A stretch of DNA of 64,000 bases from Telmatospirillum siberiense (lineage in GTDB: Bacteria; Pseudomonadota; Alphaproteobacteria; Rhodospirillales; Magnetospirillaceae), in contig NZ_PIUM01000025.1 of assembly GCF_002845745.1 (NCBI RefSeq), positions 1 to 64,000 of the forward strand. Reading direction: 5' to 3'. The number at the start of each line of letters is the position of its first letter. Position 1 is the first letter of the stretch. A program made the position numbers and the translations under genes. Below are positions 8,555 to 18,376 of the stretch, piece after piece. The notes under the pieces were generated by a model. The model did not search any database and was not told where the DNA came from. It saw nothing but the letters and a program-made list of their open reading frames with translations.

Positions 8555-9700
8555 CTACAAGGCCGAACGAACGAGCGTCGAGAGGCAGTCGATAGCCAAC
8601 GCGATTTCATCCGCTGTAGTCTCGCGGGAAAGGCTGACCCGAAGAGTGGACTTAGCTTCCTCATAGCTCAGCCCCATGGCGAGCATCACATGTGACGGCG
8701 CGGGAGATCCGCTCGTACATGCCGATCCAGCGGCAACGACCACACCTTGATGCGCGAGCGCTTCTACGGCGTGTTGAGCGTTCATGCCGGGGATAACAAA
8801 CGCAGAGGTGTTTGGTAACCGATGAGCCATTCTTCCGAGTATGCGCAATTCCGGCAGGCAATCGATCAGGGCATGTTCGAAGTTGTCTCGCAGTGTGGCA
8901 ACATGCGCCATCTCGGGAAGCCGTTCTAGAGCGAGCTTAGCTGCGGTCGCTAAGCCGGCGGCGGCTGCCGCGTCTGGAGTGCCGCCACGCCGCCCGCTTT
9001 CCTGGCTTCCATAAATGAGAGGTGGCAGACGAACGCCATCGGCCGCGAATAGTGCACCAACGCCGTTGGGACCATGGAACTTATGCCCCGACAACGAAAC
9101 GAGGTCAGCTGCGATTAGGTCCTCGTTGAGACTGATTGAGATACGCCCGACTGCCTGAGTAACGTCCACATGAAAGAGTGCGGAAGGACTTAAATCCCGC
9201 ACCAGATGCCCGATGTCCGCCACAGGCTGGATCACGCCGGTCTCATTATTTGCAAGCATGACGGAAACTAACGCCGTCTCCGGCCGCAGCAGTGCCGTTA
9301 CGGCTTCCGGAGCGACGCAGCCGTGCTCGTCAGGGGAGGCAAACTCCACGTCCCAACCAGCGTCGCGGCAGGATTCAAAGGCTGCCATAAGTGAGGGGTG
9401 CTCAATCGCAGTGGCCACAATGTGACCTCGACCGCGCCCTGCCGTGGCCGCATGCACAGCCCAACTATTGGACTCGGAGGCGCCGGAAGTGAGCACCAAG
9501 TTATCGGCAAGCTCTGGCGCTCCCAATAGCCGAGCAAGACAACGCTTCGCCTCCGTCAACGGCTGTGCAGTACCGAAAAGCTCGCCAGCTGCGGACGACG
9601 GATTGACATACAGATTGGTGAGGTAGGGCATCATGGCCGCCAACGCTTCAGGATCAAGCCGTGTGGTTGCGTTGTTGTCCAAATAGGCGCGAATCATCAT
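8555..9700 (-). CDS. sspA: Cysteine desulfurase (SspA/DndA-like, IscS/NifS family)
   Basis: A 381-aa class V PLP-dependent aminotransferase that would take sulfur from L-cysteine for DNA phosphorothioation. The fold-type I opening YLDNNATTRLDP is present, with the PLP-binding Lys207 in SGHKFHGPNG and the catalytic Cys328 in the flexible loop GSACTSGSP. Its ATG overlaps the stop of the upstream gene (ATGA), so it is translationally coupled as the last gene of the operon. In described Ssp systems sspA donates sulfur to the SspD sulfurtransferase. A housekeeping IscS role is possible from sequence alone, but no Fe-S cluster genes are nearby and the context points to Ssp. Confidence 0.92.
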   Translation of the reverse strand: MMIRAYLDNNATTRLDPEALAAMMPYLTNLYVNPSSAAGELFGTAQPLTEAKRCLARLLGAPELADNLVLTSGASESNSWAVHAATAGRGRGHIVATAIEHPSLMAAFESCRDAGWDVEFASPDEHGCVAPEAVTALLRPETALVSVMLANNETGVIQPVADIGHLVRDLSPSALFHVDVTQAVGRISISLNEDLIAADLVSLSGHKFHGPNGVGALFAADGVRLPPLIYGSQESGRRGGTPDAAAAAGLATAAKLALERLPEMAHVATLRDNFEHALIDCLPELRILGRMAHRLPNTSAFVIPGMNAQHAVEALAHQGVVVAAGSACTSGSPAPSHVMLAMGLSYEEAKSTLRVSLSRETTADEIALAIDCLSTLVRSAL

Positions 9701-12700
9701 GTACCCGAGAGATCTTGTATGATGGCACGGACGAGATCAGACAGTTGGTCTTCGCTAACGAACGGCACCTGCGCGTAGATCGGATCAGTTCCGCCCCCCA
9801 GGATAGCCGCCAAATGCCCCTTCCCTAGCAGACGCTCAGCCCCCCCTCCCTTAACCCCCAACGAGAGATCTGAAGTCCCGGAGCTATCTACTCGAAGGAC
9901 GAGCCTATTGCCGAGATTGCTGCGCAACTGCATTGGAAAAACAGTGGCGTCCGGTCGCTGAGCGGCAAACACGAGATAGATGCCGGCTGCTCGCGCCTTC
10001 ACACCCAGCCGATTCACCGCTGATTCCACGCCTGCGCGATAGGAGTCGACCTGCATCCAGTCAGCGAACTCGTCATGGACAAGCCAGATGGCCGGGAGTG
10101 TCGTGCCTGATTTTTGATTGTAGCTGCGGAGGTTAGAGACCCGCGCGCCTTTGAAGAGAGCATAGCGGCGTTCCATCTCTGCCACCAGTGCATCGAGACG
10201 GCTGAGTGCCGCTTCCTGATCGTCGATGATGCCGTCAGTGAGGTGCGGTAGCTCCTCAAAGGCAAAATAGTCCACCCCGGCTTTCGGATCGATCAGGATG
10301 ATTTGAGCTTGATCGGGCCGATTTGTAGCAGCAATCCCTAGTAGGATGTTCTGGACCAACACAGATTTGCCGCTGCCAGTGCTGCCGGCAACCAAAGTAT
10401 GTGGTGCAGGCTCCGGCTCCAAAAAGAGGGGAAGACCATTCTCTTCTTTAACTGCTATCAGAAGCTTGTGATTTGCCTCGCCAGACGGGACCGGCCAATT
10501 GAGCCACACCTCCGCAAGCGAGAGTACCTCCCGAACCGGGCGACGGATAGAGATCGCGACCAAACCAGGCTCTGCTCGAACACTGATGACCTCAAGAGCA
10601 TGTGTCGTCTCCAGCTCGGTGAGGCGCCGCTCTACCGCCGCCACTGTCAAGTCATCGCTACCCTTGAACTTGAGCAAGGCGGCGTTGGGGGTGAGCACTT
10701 TTTGCTCGAGCCGTGCCGACATGCCGTAGCGCAGCAGCGCATTGCGGCACCGGCGCCCTACATCCTCAAGCCAAGCTTCGTCATTTTGGGGATGACTAAG
10801 CGTTGCGGAAAGACGTTCGATCAGCGTGCGGAAATGGCTTTTGGGCTCCCCTTGCGTTGTTGAACGCTCACTGGCGGCACCCCCAGCCGGCTCAGTATGT
10901 ACAGCCTTTTCGTCAACAATCGAGAGAGGCGGGCTGCCCACAGGGGCATGTGGAGATGCAAGTGATGAGGACTCGGAGGCCAAACCGCCACCAATCACGT
11001 CGGCACGGATAGCACTCGGATCGTCGCGGTTCATGTAGCAGCGCAGTAAGCGCCGCAGGGTCTCCGGTGAATATCGCTCCTGATGACCCGTGGAAGTACC
11101 GGGCACACCCACGTACTGGTCCGTTACATGGTCTCCCACACCAGGTCCAGCATGGGCAAATATATGAGAATAGCCGCGAAGCACAATGTCGCAACTCCCC
11201 TCACGCAACGCGACACGCCAATCCACTGCCAAAGCGGGTGCGCTCCCGCTCGGATCGCGCAGACCATCCAGCAACATATCGGATAGCCGGGCCCGCCAGA
11301 TACCGCTGTCTATAGGCGCTTTCTCAGGCATGAGCGCCCCCTCAAGCCGCACCAGCGTATCGCGTAGTTGGCGTGCCGAATCTCCCGCTTTGGCCGTGGC
11401 ACTTACCGCCGCCACATATTTCGCCTCGGTCACCACCACCTGCAGAATCGGCTTGCCGGCCCCATCTACTGTCGGCGCCAGACAGAGGAGGTCGGCGATC
11501 CGCTTTTCGTCCTGCCCCAGCCAAGCGGCGTAGTCATCAAGGAAAATCCAGGCCCGTGATGCATTGGCACCGATCTCGGCATCCACGAGGTACTTGGAAA
11601 GTACGACGCCGATCAATTCATTGGCGTTGCTTCCGCGTTTGGCTGCGCGAAGCACGATATCGCCGGAAACCGCGTTGGCGTCATCGATCAGGCGCGCACT
11701 CAATGTCTCGAGTTCGGCGTCACTATAATCTGGATCGAGCGCTCTGATGCGGCTGCGCAAAGTTGCCCGCAACAGAGCGTCCGGTGCCTGGGAGGAGATG
11801 ATCAGGCTCCGGCCTTCCGGTCCAGCATGTTTGTACCGAATGATTCGAATATGATTGTCCATGAGCTGTCGACGATCGAGCAGGTCGTCGAAGTTAACGA
11901 CCCAATTCGCCAACCGGTGTGTCTCATCAAGGATCTGGCTCGTAGCGGGATCCTGCACCGTCGTTTGTCGTGCCGGCGTGAGTGTTTCGCCGGCCATACG
12001 TGCTTTACGGGCCGAGCCAGGTTGGTGCATGGCTGCGATCGCGTCCAAATAATCCCATCCCTCCTGCGGTTGCGCTGGACACGCAAGGTACACCATCGCA
12101 TCTCGCTCTCCGCGACGGATCGGCCGTCGGCGAGACCAATGCCCTGGATCGATCTCGATCCCCGGCAAGGTGATGTGTGATAGCTCCACCCAGCCTAGCG
12201 TCGCCGCCCTCGAAATTACATCATGACAGAAAACGATATCGAGTGGCGGTCCGTCGGACGTCATCGCAGGAATGGCCGTATTAACCATGATCGAGATACG
12301 TAGGCGAGACATGAAGTCTCTGGTGACTTCGCTGCTATGCAAGCTGTCGTCACCGATCTCGCGCGATACAAGCTGTTGATAAAGCTGACCCAAACGATCC
12401 TCATCGCAATGCCGCAGAATCACCTGGCACATCGCGTCGCCGCCCTCGCGCTCAGCCTGCACCCGCAAGCTGTCCACCACTGCTTGCGGTAGTGCCGCTG
12501 CATCGCAGTTGTAAAGTACGACGGATAGATTGTCTTTCTCATGGGGCTGAAGCCGCAAATAACTCTGGACGAGCTCGGTTATTTGGCGAGCGATCGGCCC
12601 CACATTATCATTGGTTGCCGCCGACTCACCAAAAATTGCCACCGGCGGCTCATGCAAGCTATAATCGTTAAGCGCGTCGGTGAGCGCCAGGACGATCGGC

Positions 12701-14928
12701 TTCGATGAAATCCAGCCAACTACCACGTCCGGGCGGGTGGGCTCACTCAATACACGGCGTAGTTCCGAAAAATAGAGACCGCCCGTATCCGTGAAGCTCG
12801 CTCCCGCAGGCGCGAACAGAGACTCAAAGTGCTGCCGCAGCATGTTCCAGCGCGCCGCCTGCGCTGCCAACCTAAGGGGATGCCATGGAGTGACCACCGC
12901 CACAGGACGGCTAGCGCTCCCCCCATCGAGTTGAGCCACCCCGATTTCGAGAAGCGGCTTGAGCAGACGCTCAAGAGCCACGGGCGCGTCCAGCTGATCC
13001 ACGATCGTGCCCAATAACACCCCGTATTTCTGGGCTTGGACTTCCAAGCTTGATGCCGAAAACCCAACGTTCCTTACGTCATCAAGTGCAATGCGATATG
13101 CGGTCTCAAACGCAACATAGGCCGCCATCAGCCCGTCCGCCACCAATTGGGAACTAAGTTCATCTGCGACGATGCTCGCCAGTGCCTGCTTCCACTCCTT
13201 GGTGATGGATTCGGCGCGGGATCGAGGCGGTGAGAAGCAACCACGCTCGCGAGCTCCTTCAGGGTCGAACGTGGCTCGATCATGCAGATCGACACCGCCT
13301 GTCTGCCCGCGGCTTCTGCTTTGTCGGCTCGCGCGACAAAGCACCAGCGGCGTTCCCGACGTGTTGGTTAGCAGTCGGTCAAGATCCGAATTGAGACCCA
13401 TACCAACAGCCTGCTGGTTACATTCCCACACCAACCGAAGCTCGGACGTTTTGATCGGCGTTCCACCCACCCGCGTCTCCAGCCAGACTTTGAAGTTGAG
13501 TTGCCTCGCGCGGCGGCCAGAGGCATCGGCTGTTCGCTTAGCGTAGTCTTTAATCTCATCTTTAAAATCGAGGTAGTTAAATGCCTCCACGTTTCGGAAC
13601 TCGACTAAACCGTCGAGTACTCTGGGTAAGCCGCGATACCGCGTCGCAAAGAAGGTGCAGACTTCATTGTTCAAGGGCAAAAAATTGACCTTGCTGCGCT
13701 CCTGCCCCTCCACCACCAGCACCTGAAGCGCATCTGCGCCCGGCTGATAGATGCGACGGACACATTGGACCAAGCCCTCAAGCAGGTCACGGCACTCCAC
13801 CCGCTGGCCAAAGATGAACCGTTCCCAAAGCACAGAAAGTCGCCGGTCTTCACGTAGCTCGTGCGCATGAGCGGTATAGAAAGCCTCATCTTCGGGTAGT
13901 TTTGTCGGGTTTTGCCGCCGTTGCTCGGAAAATTCCTTCAAATAGTTTCGCTCAGCATCCGTCAGCAACTCGTCTGCGCGGATCTTGTAAAAGTCAAATG
14001 TCTCCTGTCCTATGGAGCGTCCTTCGCTTTTCTGCGCTTCTTCGAAGAACTGCTGCAGCTCGGACCAGTCGATGCGAAAGAGAGCAACGGACGCCTCGCT
14101 CACACCATCGGGCGCATCAATATAGGCCTCAATCGCCCCCTGAACCTCTTCGCGGAGTGTAGCCCGGAGCTCATCAAGCTTTTCCCGAAGTTTTGCTCGC
14201 CCTGGGAGCGGCAGCTGGCTAGAATCACGCTTGGCAATATAGCAGTCGCGCCGCCAATGACTTTCGAACCGGCCGCGCCACTGCGAAGGCTGTCTTCTTC
14301 GAGGTAGCGGGATATCATCGAACAAGGCATCGAAGCGTGGCATGCGCAGCGAGGTAAGAGAACGCCCAAGCGCACGGGACAACGTAGCTCCGCCGACAAG
14401 CTCGGCGGCGGTGGCCGAGACAAAATGCGCCACCTGCCGCAGGCCGGCACGACGCATCCGTAGCAGCGCAGTCAAAGCCGCCTGCCATTCCATTTTGGTA
14501 TCGTCTTCGAGCGCCAGGCCCGTGGCTGCTGCATCGATCCAACGGCCGGCGCGTCCCTCGTCGAGCAGCGCTTCGGCGTCGAGTTTCTCCACCTGCGCCA
14601 GCGACTGCATCTGGCTATCATCACTGAGTACCATCAGCCGCCCTTCGCAACTGCATTCGGCATGACGCAGCTCGGTGGTAGCAGCGTCAGTGAGCAGATG
14701 CTCGCCGACGCCATCAAGACCTTCGAACCGATAGCGTGGCAGGCAGATTTCGAGCCGATTATGCAGATACGGATCGGCTTCGATAGCAGCGACTACCGCC
14801 ACCACTTCGTCCGTGGCCATAGCGTGAACCAGAAAGCGCGCGCAACCAAACTCCGCGGCATCGCCCTCGAGCGTGGTCTGGATCAGGCCGGCCGCAACTT
14901 GGCCGATGAGCGTCAGTTCTGCGCTCAT
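9697..14928 (-). CDS. sspH: SspH/DptH-like FtsK-HerA DNA motor of phosphorothioate restriction
   Basis: 1743 aa. The N-terminal about 1450 residues show no motif I can name. The C-terminal about 260 residues are a FtsK/SpoIIIE-type translocase: Walker A GSTGSGKS (1515-1522, Lys1521), sensor-like IILIDPKAG, Walker B IWLVHDEFADW (Asp1619, Glu1620), and the FtsK-like AAQRPDATVFPMQLRSN. Size and architecture match the large H subunit of PT-dependent restriction modules (DptH/DndH, SspH). It overlaps sspG at its start and sspA at its end by 4 bp each. In the published SspFGH module the three proteins together damage unmodified DNA; the exact role of H is inferred to be ATP-driven DNA translocation. 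Confidence 0.85.
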   Translation of the reverse strand: MSAELTLIGQVAAGLIQTTLEGDAAEFGCARFLVHAMATDEVVAVVAAIEADPYLHNRLEICLPRYRFEGLDGVGEHLLTDAATTELRHAECSCEGRLMVLSDDSQMQSLAQVEKLDAEALLDEGRAGRWIDAAATGLALEDDTKMEWQAALTALLRMRRAGLRQVAHFVSATAAELVGGATLSRALGRSLTSLRMPRFDALFDDIPLPRRRQPSQWRGRFESHWRRDCYIAKRDSSQLPLPGRAKLREKLDELRATLREEVQGAIEAYIDAPDGVSEASVALFRIDWSELQQFFEEAQKSEGRSIGQETFDFYKIRADELLTDAERNYLKEFSEQRRQNPTKLPEDEAFYTAHAHELREDRRLSVLWERFIFGQRVECRDLLEGLVQCVRRIYQPGADALQVLVVEGQERSKVNFLPLNNEVCTFFATRYRGLPRVLDGLVEFRNVEAFNYLDFKDEIKDYAKRTADASGRRARQLNFKVWLETRVGGTPIKTSELRLVWECNQQAVGMGLNSDLDRLLTNTSGTPLVLCRASRQSRSRGQTGGVDLHDRATFDPEGARERGCFSPPRSRAESITKEWKQALASIVADELSSQLVADGLMAAYVAFETAYRIALDDVRNVGFSASSLEVQAQKYGVLLGTIVDQLDAPVALERLLKPLLEIGVAQLDGGSASRPVAVVTPWHPLRLAAQAARWNMLRQHFESLFAPAGASFTDTGGLYFSELRRVLSEPTRPDVVVGWISSKPIVLALTDALNDYSLHEPPVAIFGESAATNDNVGPIARQITELVQSYLRLQPHEKDNLSVVLYNCDAAALPQAVVDSLRVQAEREGGDAMCQVILRHCDEDRLGQLYQQLVSREIGDDSLHSSEVTRDFMSRLRISIMVNTAIPAMTSDGPPLDIVFCHDVISRAATLGWVELSHITLPGIEIDPGHWSRRRPIRRGERDAMVYLACPAQPQEGWDYLDAIAAMHQPGSARKARMAGETLTPARQTTVQDPATSQILDETHRLANWVVNFDDLLDRRQLMDNHIRIIRYKHAGPEGRSLIISSQAPDALLRATLRSRIRALDPDYSDAELETLSARLIDDANAVSGDIVLRAAKRGSNANELIGVVLSKYLVDAEIGANASRAWIFLDDYAAWLGQDEKRIADLLCLAPTVDGAGKPILQVVVTEAKYVAAVSATAKAGDSARQLRDTLVRLEGALMPEKAPIDSGIWRARLSDMLLDGLRDPSGSAPALAVDWRVALREGSCDIVLRGYSHIFAHAGPGVGDHVTDQYVGVPGTSTGHQERYSPETLRRLLRCYMNRDDPSAIRADVIGGGLASESSSLASPHAPVGSPPLSIVDEKAVHTEPAGGAASERSTTQGEPKSHFRTLIERLSATLSHPQNDEAWLEDVGRRCRNALLRYGMSARLEQKVLTPNAALLKFKGSDDLTVAAVERRLTELETTHALEVISVRAEPGLVAISIRRPVREVLSLAEVWLNWPVPSGEANHKLLIAVKEENGLPLFLEPEPAPHTLVAGSTGSGKSVLVQNILLGIAATNRPDQAQIILIDPKAGVDYFAFEELPHLTDGIIDDQEAALSRLDALVAEMERRYALFKGARVSNLRSYNQKSGTTLPAIWLVHDEFADWMQVDSYRAGVESAVNRLGVKARAAGIYLVFAAQRPDATVFPMQLRSNLGNRLVLRVDSSGTSDLSLGVKGGGAERLLGKGHLAAILGGGTDPIYAQVPFVSEDQLSDLVRAIIQDLSGT

Positions 14929-16487
14929 GCTGTTTTACCCGCGAATGGATTGAGGACATAAGCACAGCCGTCAGAAAGGCGTTTCAGCAGGCCCATGCTA
15001 CTCAGACGAGCCTCTAGCCTTTCCCTATTACGCTCAAAGCTTGACGCGTCGAAGCTGCTATCAGCAAGAGCATCCTCCGCCTCTGTTGGTCCGAAGACCA
15101 GTCCATAATGGACATAGAGATCGGCGAGGAATTTGCCGAATTCCGTCCGCTTCGGCACGCGCGCCATGACAAGCGTCTTTAGCAGATCGTCAGTCGGGGC
15201 ATAGCGGTTTCGGTTGGTGCCTCGGCGAGAGACAAGTCCAATGGTCCGGCCATAGGCGGAGTGCACCGCACTCCAATTGTCGTCATGCTTAGCCTCAAGC
15301 GCTTGGTAGAATTGCTGCATTAGTTCGTCCACTGTGCTGACATGCAGTTCCCGTGGTGCGAAGCTGAAATCACGCTTCAGCAGCCCTCCGGCAGTCTCAA
15401 GGCGCTCATTCTCAGGAAGAGTGTCATCCTCAACCTTAATCCAGTCTCCTTCCTTGAGCACTTGCTCGGCATAAACCTCCGCCGCTTGGCGACTGAGGGC
15501 ATCGTTTTCGTAATAGGACGCAATCGAACGCTGCCGGACCAACTCTCGCCGCGGCGCGATAATTTCGCAAATCAAGCTCGGCCGGCCACGGCCCAGAACC
15601 GCCGCAGCGGTTTCCAGCGCGAACAGGAGCATATGCAAGGTTCCAAGAGGCGCGAGATGAGCGTAGGCGTCTTGGCCTGGCAAACCAAGTTGGAACACGG
15701 CCGTCCAATCCTCCACCAGTCGATCGAAGGTGGGGTGGCGGCGGTAGGGCAGGAAGCTGTTTCCTGGCATATCGAGTGGAGCGCGGTGATCGCTGTCCGC
15801 GCACAGCAGGCCGATTAGGCGGTTCTTTGGAAGGTCTGGATCGAATAGCTGCCGAAAATGCGGTTTGAGTGTCTCTGCGCCCTCGGCACGGCTGATCATA
15901 AGATAGAGAAGCTCACCTGTTCGACCAAAATTATTATAATCACGCCGAGCTGTTCTCTGGCTAACGATGGCATCGCTGTAGATGGCGTTTACACCGAAGG
16001 GAAATATGAAGCGTGACGACCAACGCAGATTGTTGGTTGTCTCCAAAGTAGTCTGCCGGACGAGGTTGACCAACTCGACGAAATCCTGAAAGCGCGGAAA
16101 ACGTTGCCTAAGATAGGCGTACCCTTCGGCAGGCGGCGCGGCACTGCGATCCATGATTCCGAGCCATTCTCGCCACAAGCTTTCGTCATCAAGCCGTTCT
16201 TCGGCCAGACGAGCCAACTGGCTGTTATCGAACAGCACGGATCGCAAGCCCATTCTCCACCGCAGTGAATATGGGGTGGGATTTTGCGGCTCAGTTGGCG
16301 CAAAGAGGCGACCTTCCCGGTAATGCGCCTCGGCAACATTAAGGAACTCCAGAAACAGCAGCCAAGGATTCTGGCGTGCCCAGAGGCGGTGTCCGAAGAT
16401 TGCTTCTTCAACCCATAGCTTCACATCCTCAAACACCCTGGAGGAGCGGGGAACGTGACCGATATTGGTTGGATCAAGAAAGTTCAT
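14925..16487 (-). CDS. sspG: SspG/DptG-like phosphorothioate restriction component
   Basis: A 520-aa protein without a catalytic motif I can recognise. It is predicted to be soluble and helix-rich, and its last about 110 residues (EFGKFLADLYVHYGLVFGPTEAE onward in segments) look like a small helical or winged domain ending VLNPFAGKTA. The assignment rests on position and size: it lies between a P-loop ATPase (F) and a 1743-aa FtsK motor (H), overlapping each by 4 bp. That is the F-G-H order of PT-dependent restriction cassettes. A nuclease role cannot be shown from the sequence; a profile search against the DptG and SspG families would settle the name. Confidence 0.72.
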   Translation of the reverse strand: MNFLDPTNIGHVPRSSRVFEDVKLWVEEAIFGHRLWARQNPWLLFLEFLNVAEAHYREGRLFAPTEPQNPTPYSLRWRMGLRSVLFDNSQLARLAEERLDDESLWREWLGIMDRSAAPPAEGYAYLRQRFPRFQDFVELVNLVRQTTLETTNNLRWSSRFIFPFGVNAIYSDAIVSQRTARRDYNNFGRTGELLYLMISRAEGAETLKPHFRQLFDPDLPKNRLIGLLCADSDHRAPLDMPGNSFLPYRRHPTFDRLVEDWTAVFQLGLPGQDAYAHLAPLGTLHMLLFALETAAAVLGRGRPSLICEIIAPRRELVRQRSIASYYENDALSRQAAEVYAEQVLKEGDWIKVEDDTLPENERLETAGGLLKRDFSFAPRELHVSTVDELMQQFYQALEAKHDDNWSAVHSAYGRTIGLVSRRGTNRNRYAPTDDLLKTLVMARVPKRTEFGKFLADLYVHYGLVFGPTEAEDALADSSFDASSFERNRERLEARLSSMGLLKRLSDGCAYVLNPFAGKTA

Positions 16488-18376
16488 AGGTTGATACTCA
16501 GTTGTCGCGAGCCGAGTGCGCCATGTGGGCCCTGAGTAAGAATCGATAAGGGGCCGGAGTTATTGCCTACGAGCCTATAGTATTCTGTTAGCACCTGGCT
16601 TTTGAACGCGAGCACATCCTCGTTGCACTCTTTGGAGAAGCTCGAAGGCAAAGCCCCTTGGGCCACTCGACTTAGAAATTCGTAGCGCACCAAGCGCAGT
16701 TTGAAGTCGACTTGGTGACCGTCTTTGCCGAGGTTGACCCGCAGCGCTGGTGAACTGTCTTCCGTTTCTACAATCGCTACTTCATCGCCGTGCGGGCTCC
16801 GCCGCAATGGGACTTCATATAGGTAAATATCGCTCACCTTGGCGGAACTGAAGTCCAGGCCCGTGCTGAGGAAAAGGCGATCCAACTCACCTGCCAACAT
16901 TCCAGACCAGATCCGGTTGAGACCACAGACCAAGCGTTGGAGAATGATCGCGTCTACAGGACGTTGCGCGCGAAGAGGCTCCAATACCTTACGCCGATAG
17001 CTGCCTGCCGATGGAAAGACACTGAGTTTCCATGGATCGAGGCGCTCATCATTTTCCGGTAGGCGGAAAAATAGGCGCCGCCGTTCATTCACTAGAACAG
17101 TGAGGAATTCTTGAGCACCATCTACTCGCTCGTCTTCAGCCTCAAGATAGAGGCGGCGCAATCGCTCGAATTCCGGGTTGTCGGAATAATAAGGGTCGCT
17201 CGCCACATAGGCCGCGTAATCCGCTTGCAGGTTTGGATCGTCGGCGCCAAAGATCAGCAGACTATCCAAGAGGTTAGTGGTCTCATGGCCGATCCTCAAT
17301 CCACCCAGGTGACGAAAGACCATAAGGCCTTCCCGTCGACGCTCCGGCAAGTTCGCACCGAAGAAATTGCTGTAGAGGGCAGCTTCATGCACAAGGCCCT
17401 TTTCCACAAGGTTACGAAGGCCATCCACGGTCGCGACATACGCCGTATCGCTTGCGCCGGACCAGCCCAATAGCGCGTTCACTAGAAGGAGCAGCACTTC
17501 ACGAATGGGGACATGTAGACCATTGGCGTCCAAGAGGTCCGCCAAGGCCAGCAATCGGTCACGAACAGCAGGATCTTGCAGCAGTCGATAGTTACGTGTA
17601 AGCGGAGATGCAGCAGAGAAGGCAAGATCATCGGCTTCGTCATCGAAACAGGACCATTCAGGCCGACCGAGCAAGCAGTCCAGTGCCCGCTCAAGGATAA
17701 CGGCCGTCGACATGCGACTGAGGTTCAAGAACAAGAGCTCATGATCATCGAGCTGCGAACGGTCATTGGCGAGCAGCTCTTCGATGCTTGGCGCCAAAGA
17801 TTTCGCTGGGGCCGCAGTCGGGAGACTGTCCCAGGCGTGGACAAGACGACCATCATTGGCAGCGATGATAAAGAATTCGTCGGGATCCGGCTCCAAGACA
17901 GATCGCACAAACCGATTCATCAGTTCGAGCCGATCTTCTGGCCATGGCCGCCCTTTTTCTGGGCACCAACCGCTAAATTCAAAAATGAAGTGTAGTTGCT
18001 TTGGCCCAGACGGAGTTACAACCTCGAGGGGCAGATAGTTATCGCGGTTTTTGCCTGTTACACGATGATCGCCGCCGCCAAATTTAGACCAAAGCTCATG
18101 GCAGAGCGTCGTTTTGCCGTCCCCCGCAGTGCCAGTGAGGATCACATTGGTTAGCCGGCCCGCCCCTGGATCCAGAACTTCGAAAAGCTTTGCGCGATAG
18201 GGATGCTCGAACTGCAGCGGCGCAATTCCGAACTTCCGCGCATGAGATGGCAATGTCTCAGCGTACATTCCCTCTATACGGTTAATGGGGCCGTACCCGC
18301 GCAGAAACGTAACCCACCGCTCGCCAGGACTGGGCGGCCGCGCTTCCTCGCCAGCGTATGTCAAGCTCCCGGTCAT
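16484..18376 (-). CDS. sspF: SspF/DptF-like P-loop ATPase of phosphorothioate restriction
   Basis: A 630-aa ATPase with Walker A GTAGDGKTT at residues 82-90 and a following helix CHELWSKF. Further on, a strand IIAANDGRLVHAWDS and an Arg/Lys-rich middle resemble STAND/AAA-like regulators, as in DptF. It starts at ATG overlapping the sspD stop (TATGA) and overlaps sspG by 4 bp at its end, so the restriction half is translated directly after the modification half. In known Ssp systems the FGH module acts on phage DNA that lacks phosphorothioates. Naming F rather than another ATPase follows from order and size. Confidence 0.78.
   Translation of the reverse strand: MTGSLTYAGEEARPPSPGERWVTFLRGYGPINRIEGMYAETLPSHARKFGIAPLQFEHPYRAKLFEVLDPGAGRLTNVILTGTAGDGKTTLCHELWSKFGGGDHRVTGKNRDNYLPLEVVTPSGPKQLHFIFEFSGWCPEKGRPWPEDRLELMNRFVRSVLEPDPDEFFIIAANDGRLVHAWDSLPTAAPAKSLAPSIEELLANDRSQLDDHELLFLNLSRMSTAVILERALDCLLGRPEWSCFDDEADDLAFSAASPLTRNYRLLQDPAVRDRLLALADLLDANGLHVPIREVLLLLVNALLGWSGASDTAYVATVDGLRNLVEKGLVHEAALYSNFFGANLPERRREGLMVFRHLGGLRIGHETTNLLDSLLIFGADDPNLQADYAAYVASDPYYSDNPEFERLRRLYLEAEDERVDGAQEFLTVLVNERRRLFFRLPENDERLDPWKLSVFPSAGSYRRKVLEPLRAQRPVDAIILQRLVCGLNRIWSGMLAGELDRLFLSTGLDFSSAKVSDIYLYEVPLRRSPHGDEVAIVETEDSSPALRVNLGKDGHQVDFKLRLVRYEFLSRVAQGALPSSFSKECNEDVLAFKSQVLTEYYRLVGNNSGPLSILTQGPHGALGSRQLSINL

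Noticed and set aside
9697-18376. Classical DndFGH restriction with DndBCDE modification
   Set aside because: The F-G-H genes resemble both DndFGH and SspFGH, but the modification half has a DUF4007 protein and a 1.1-kaa ATPase and no DndB/DndD/DndE-like genes, so Ssp naming is preferred.
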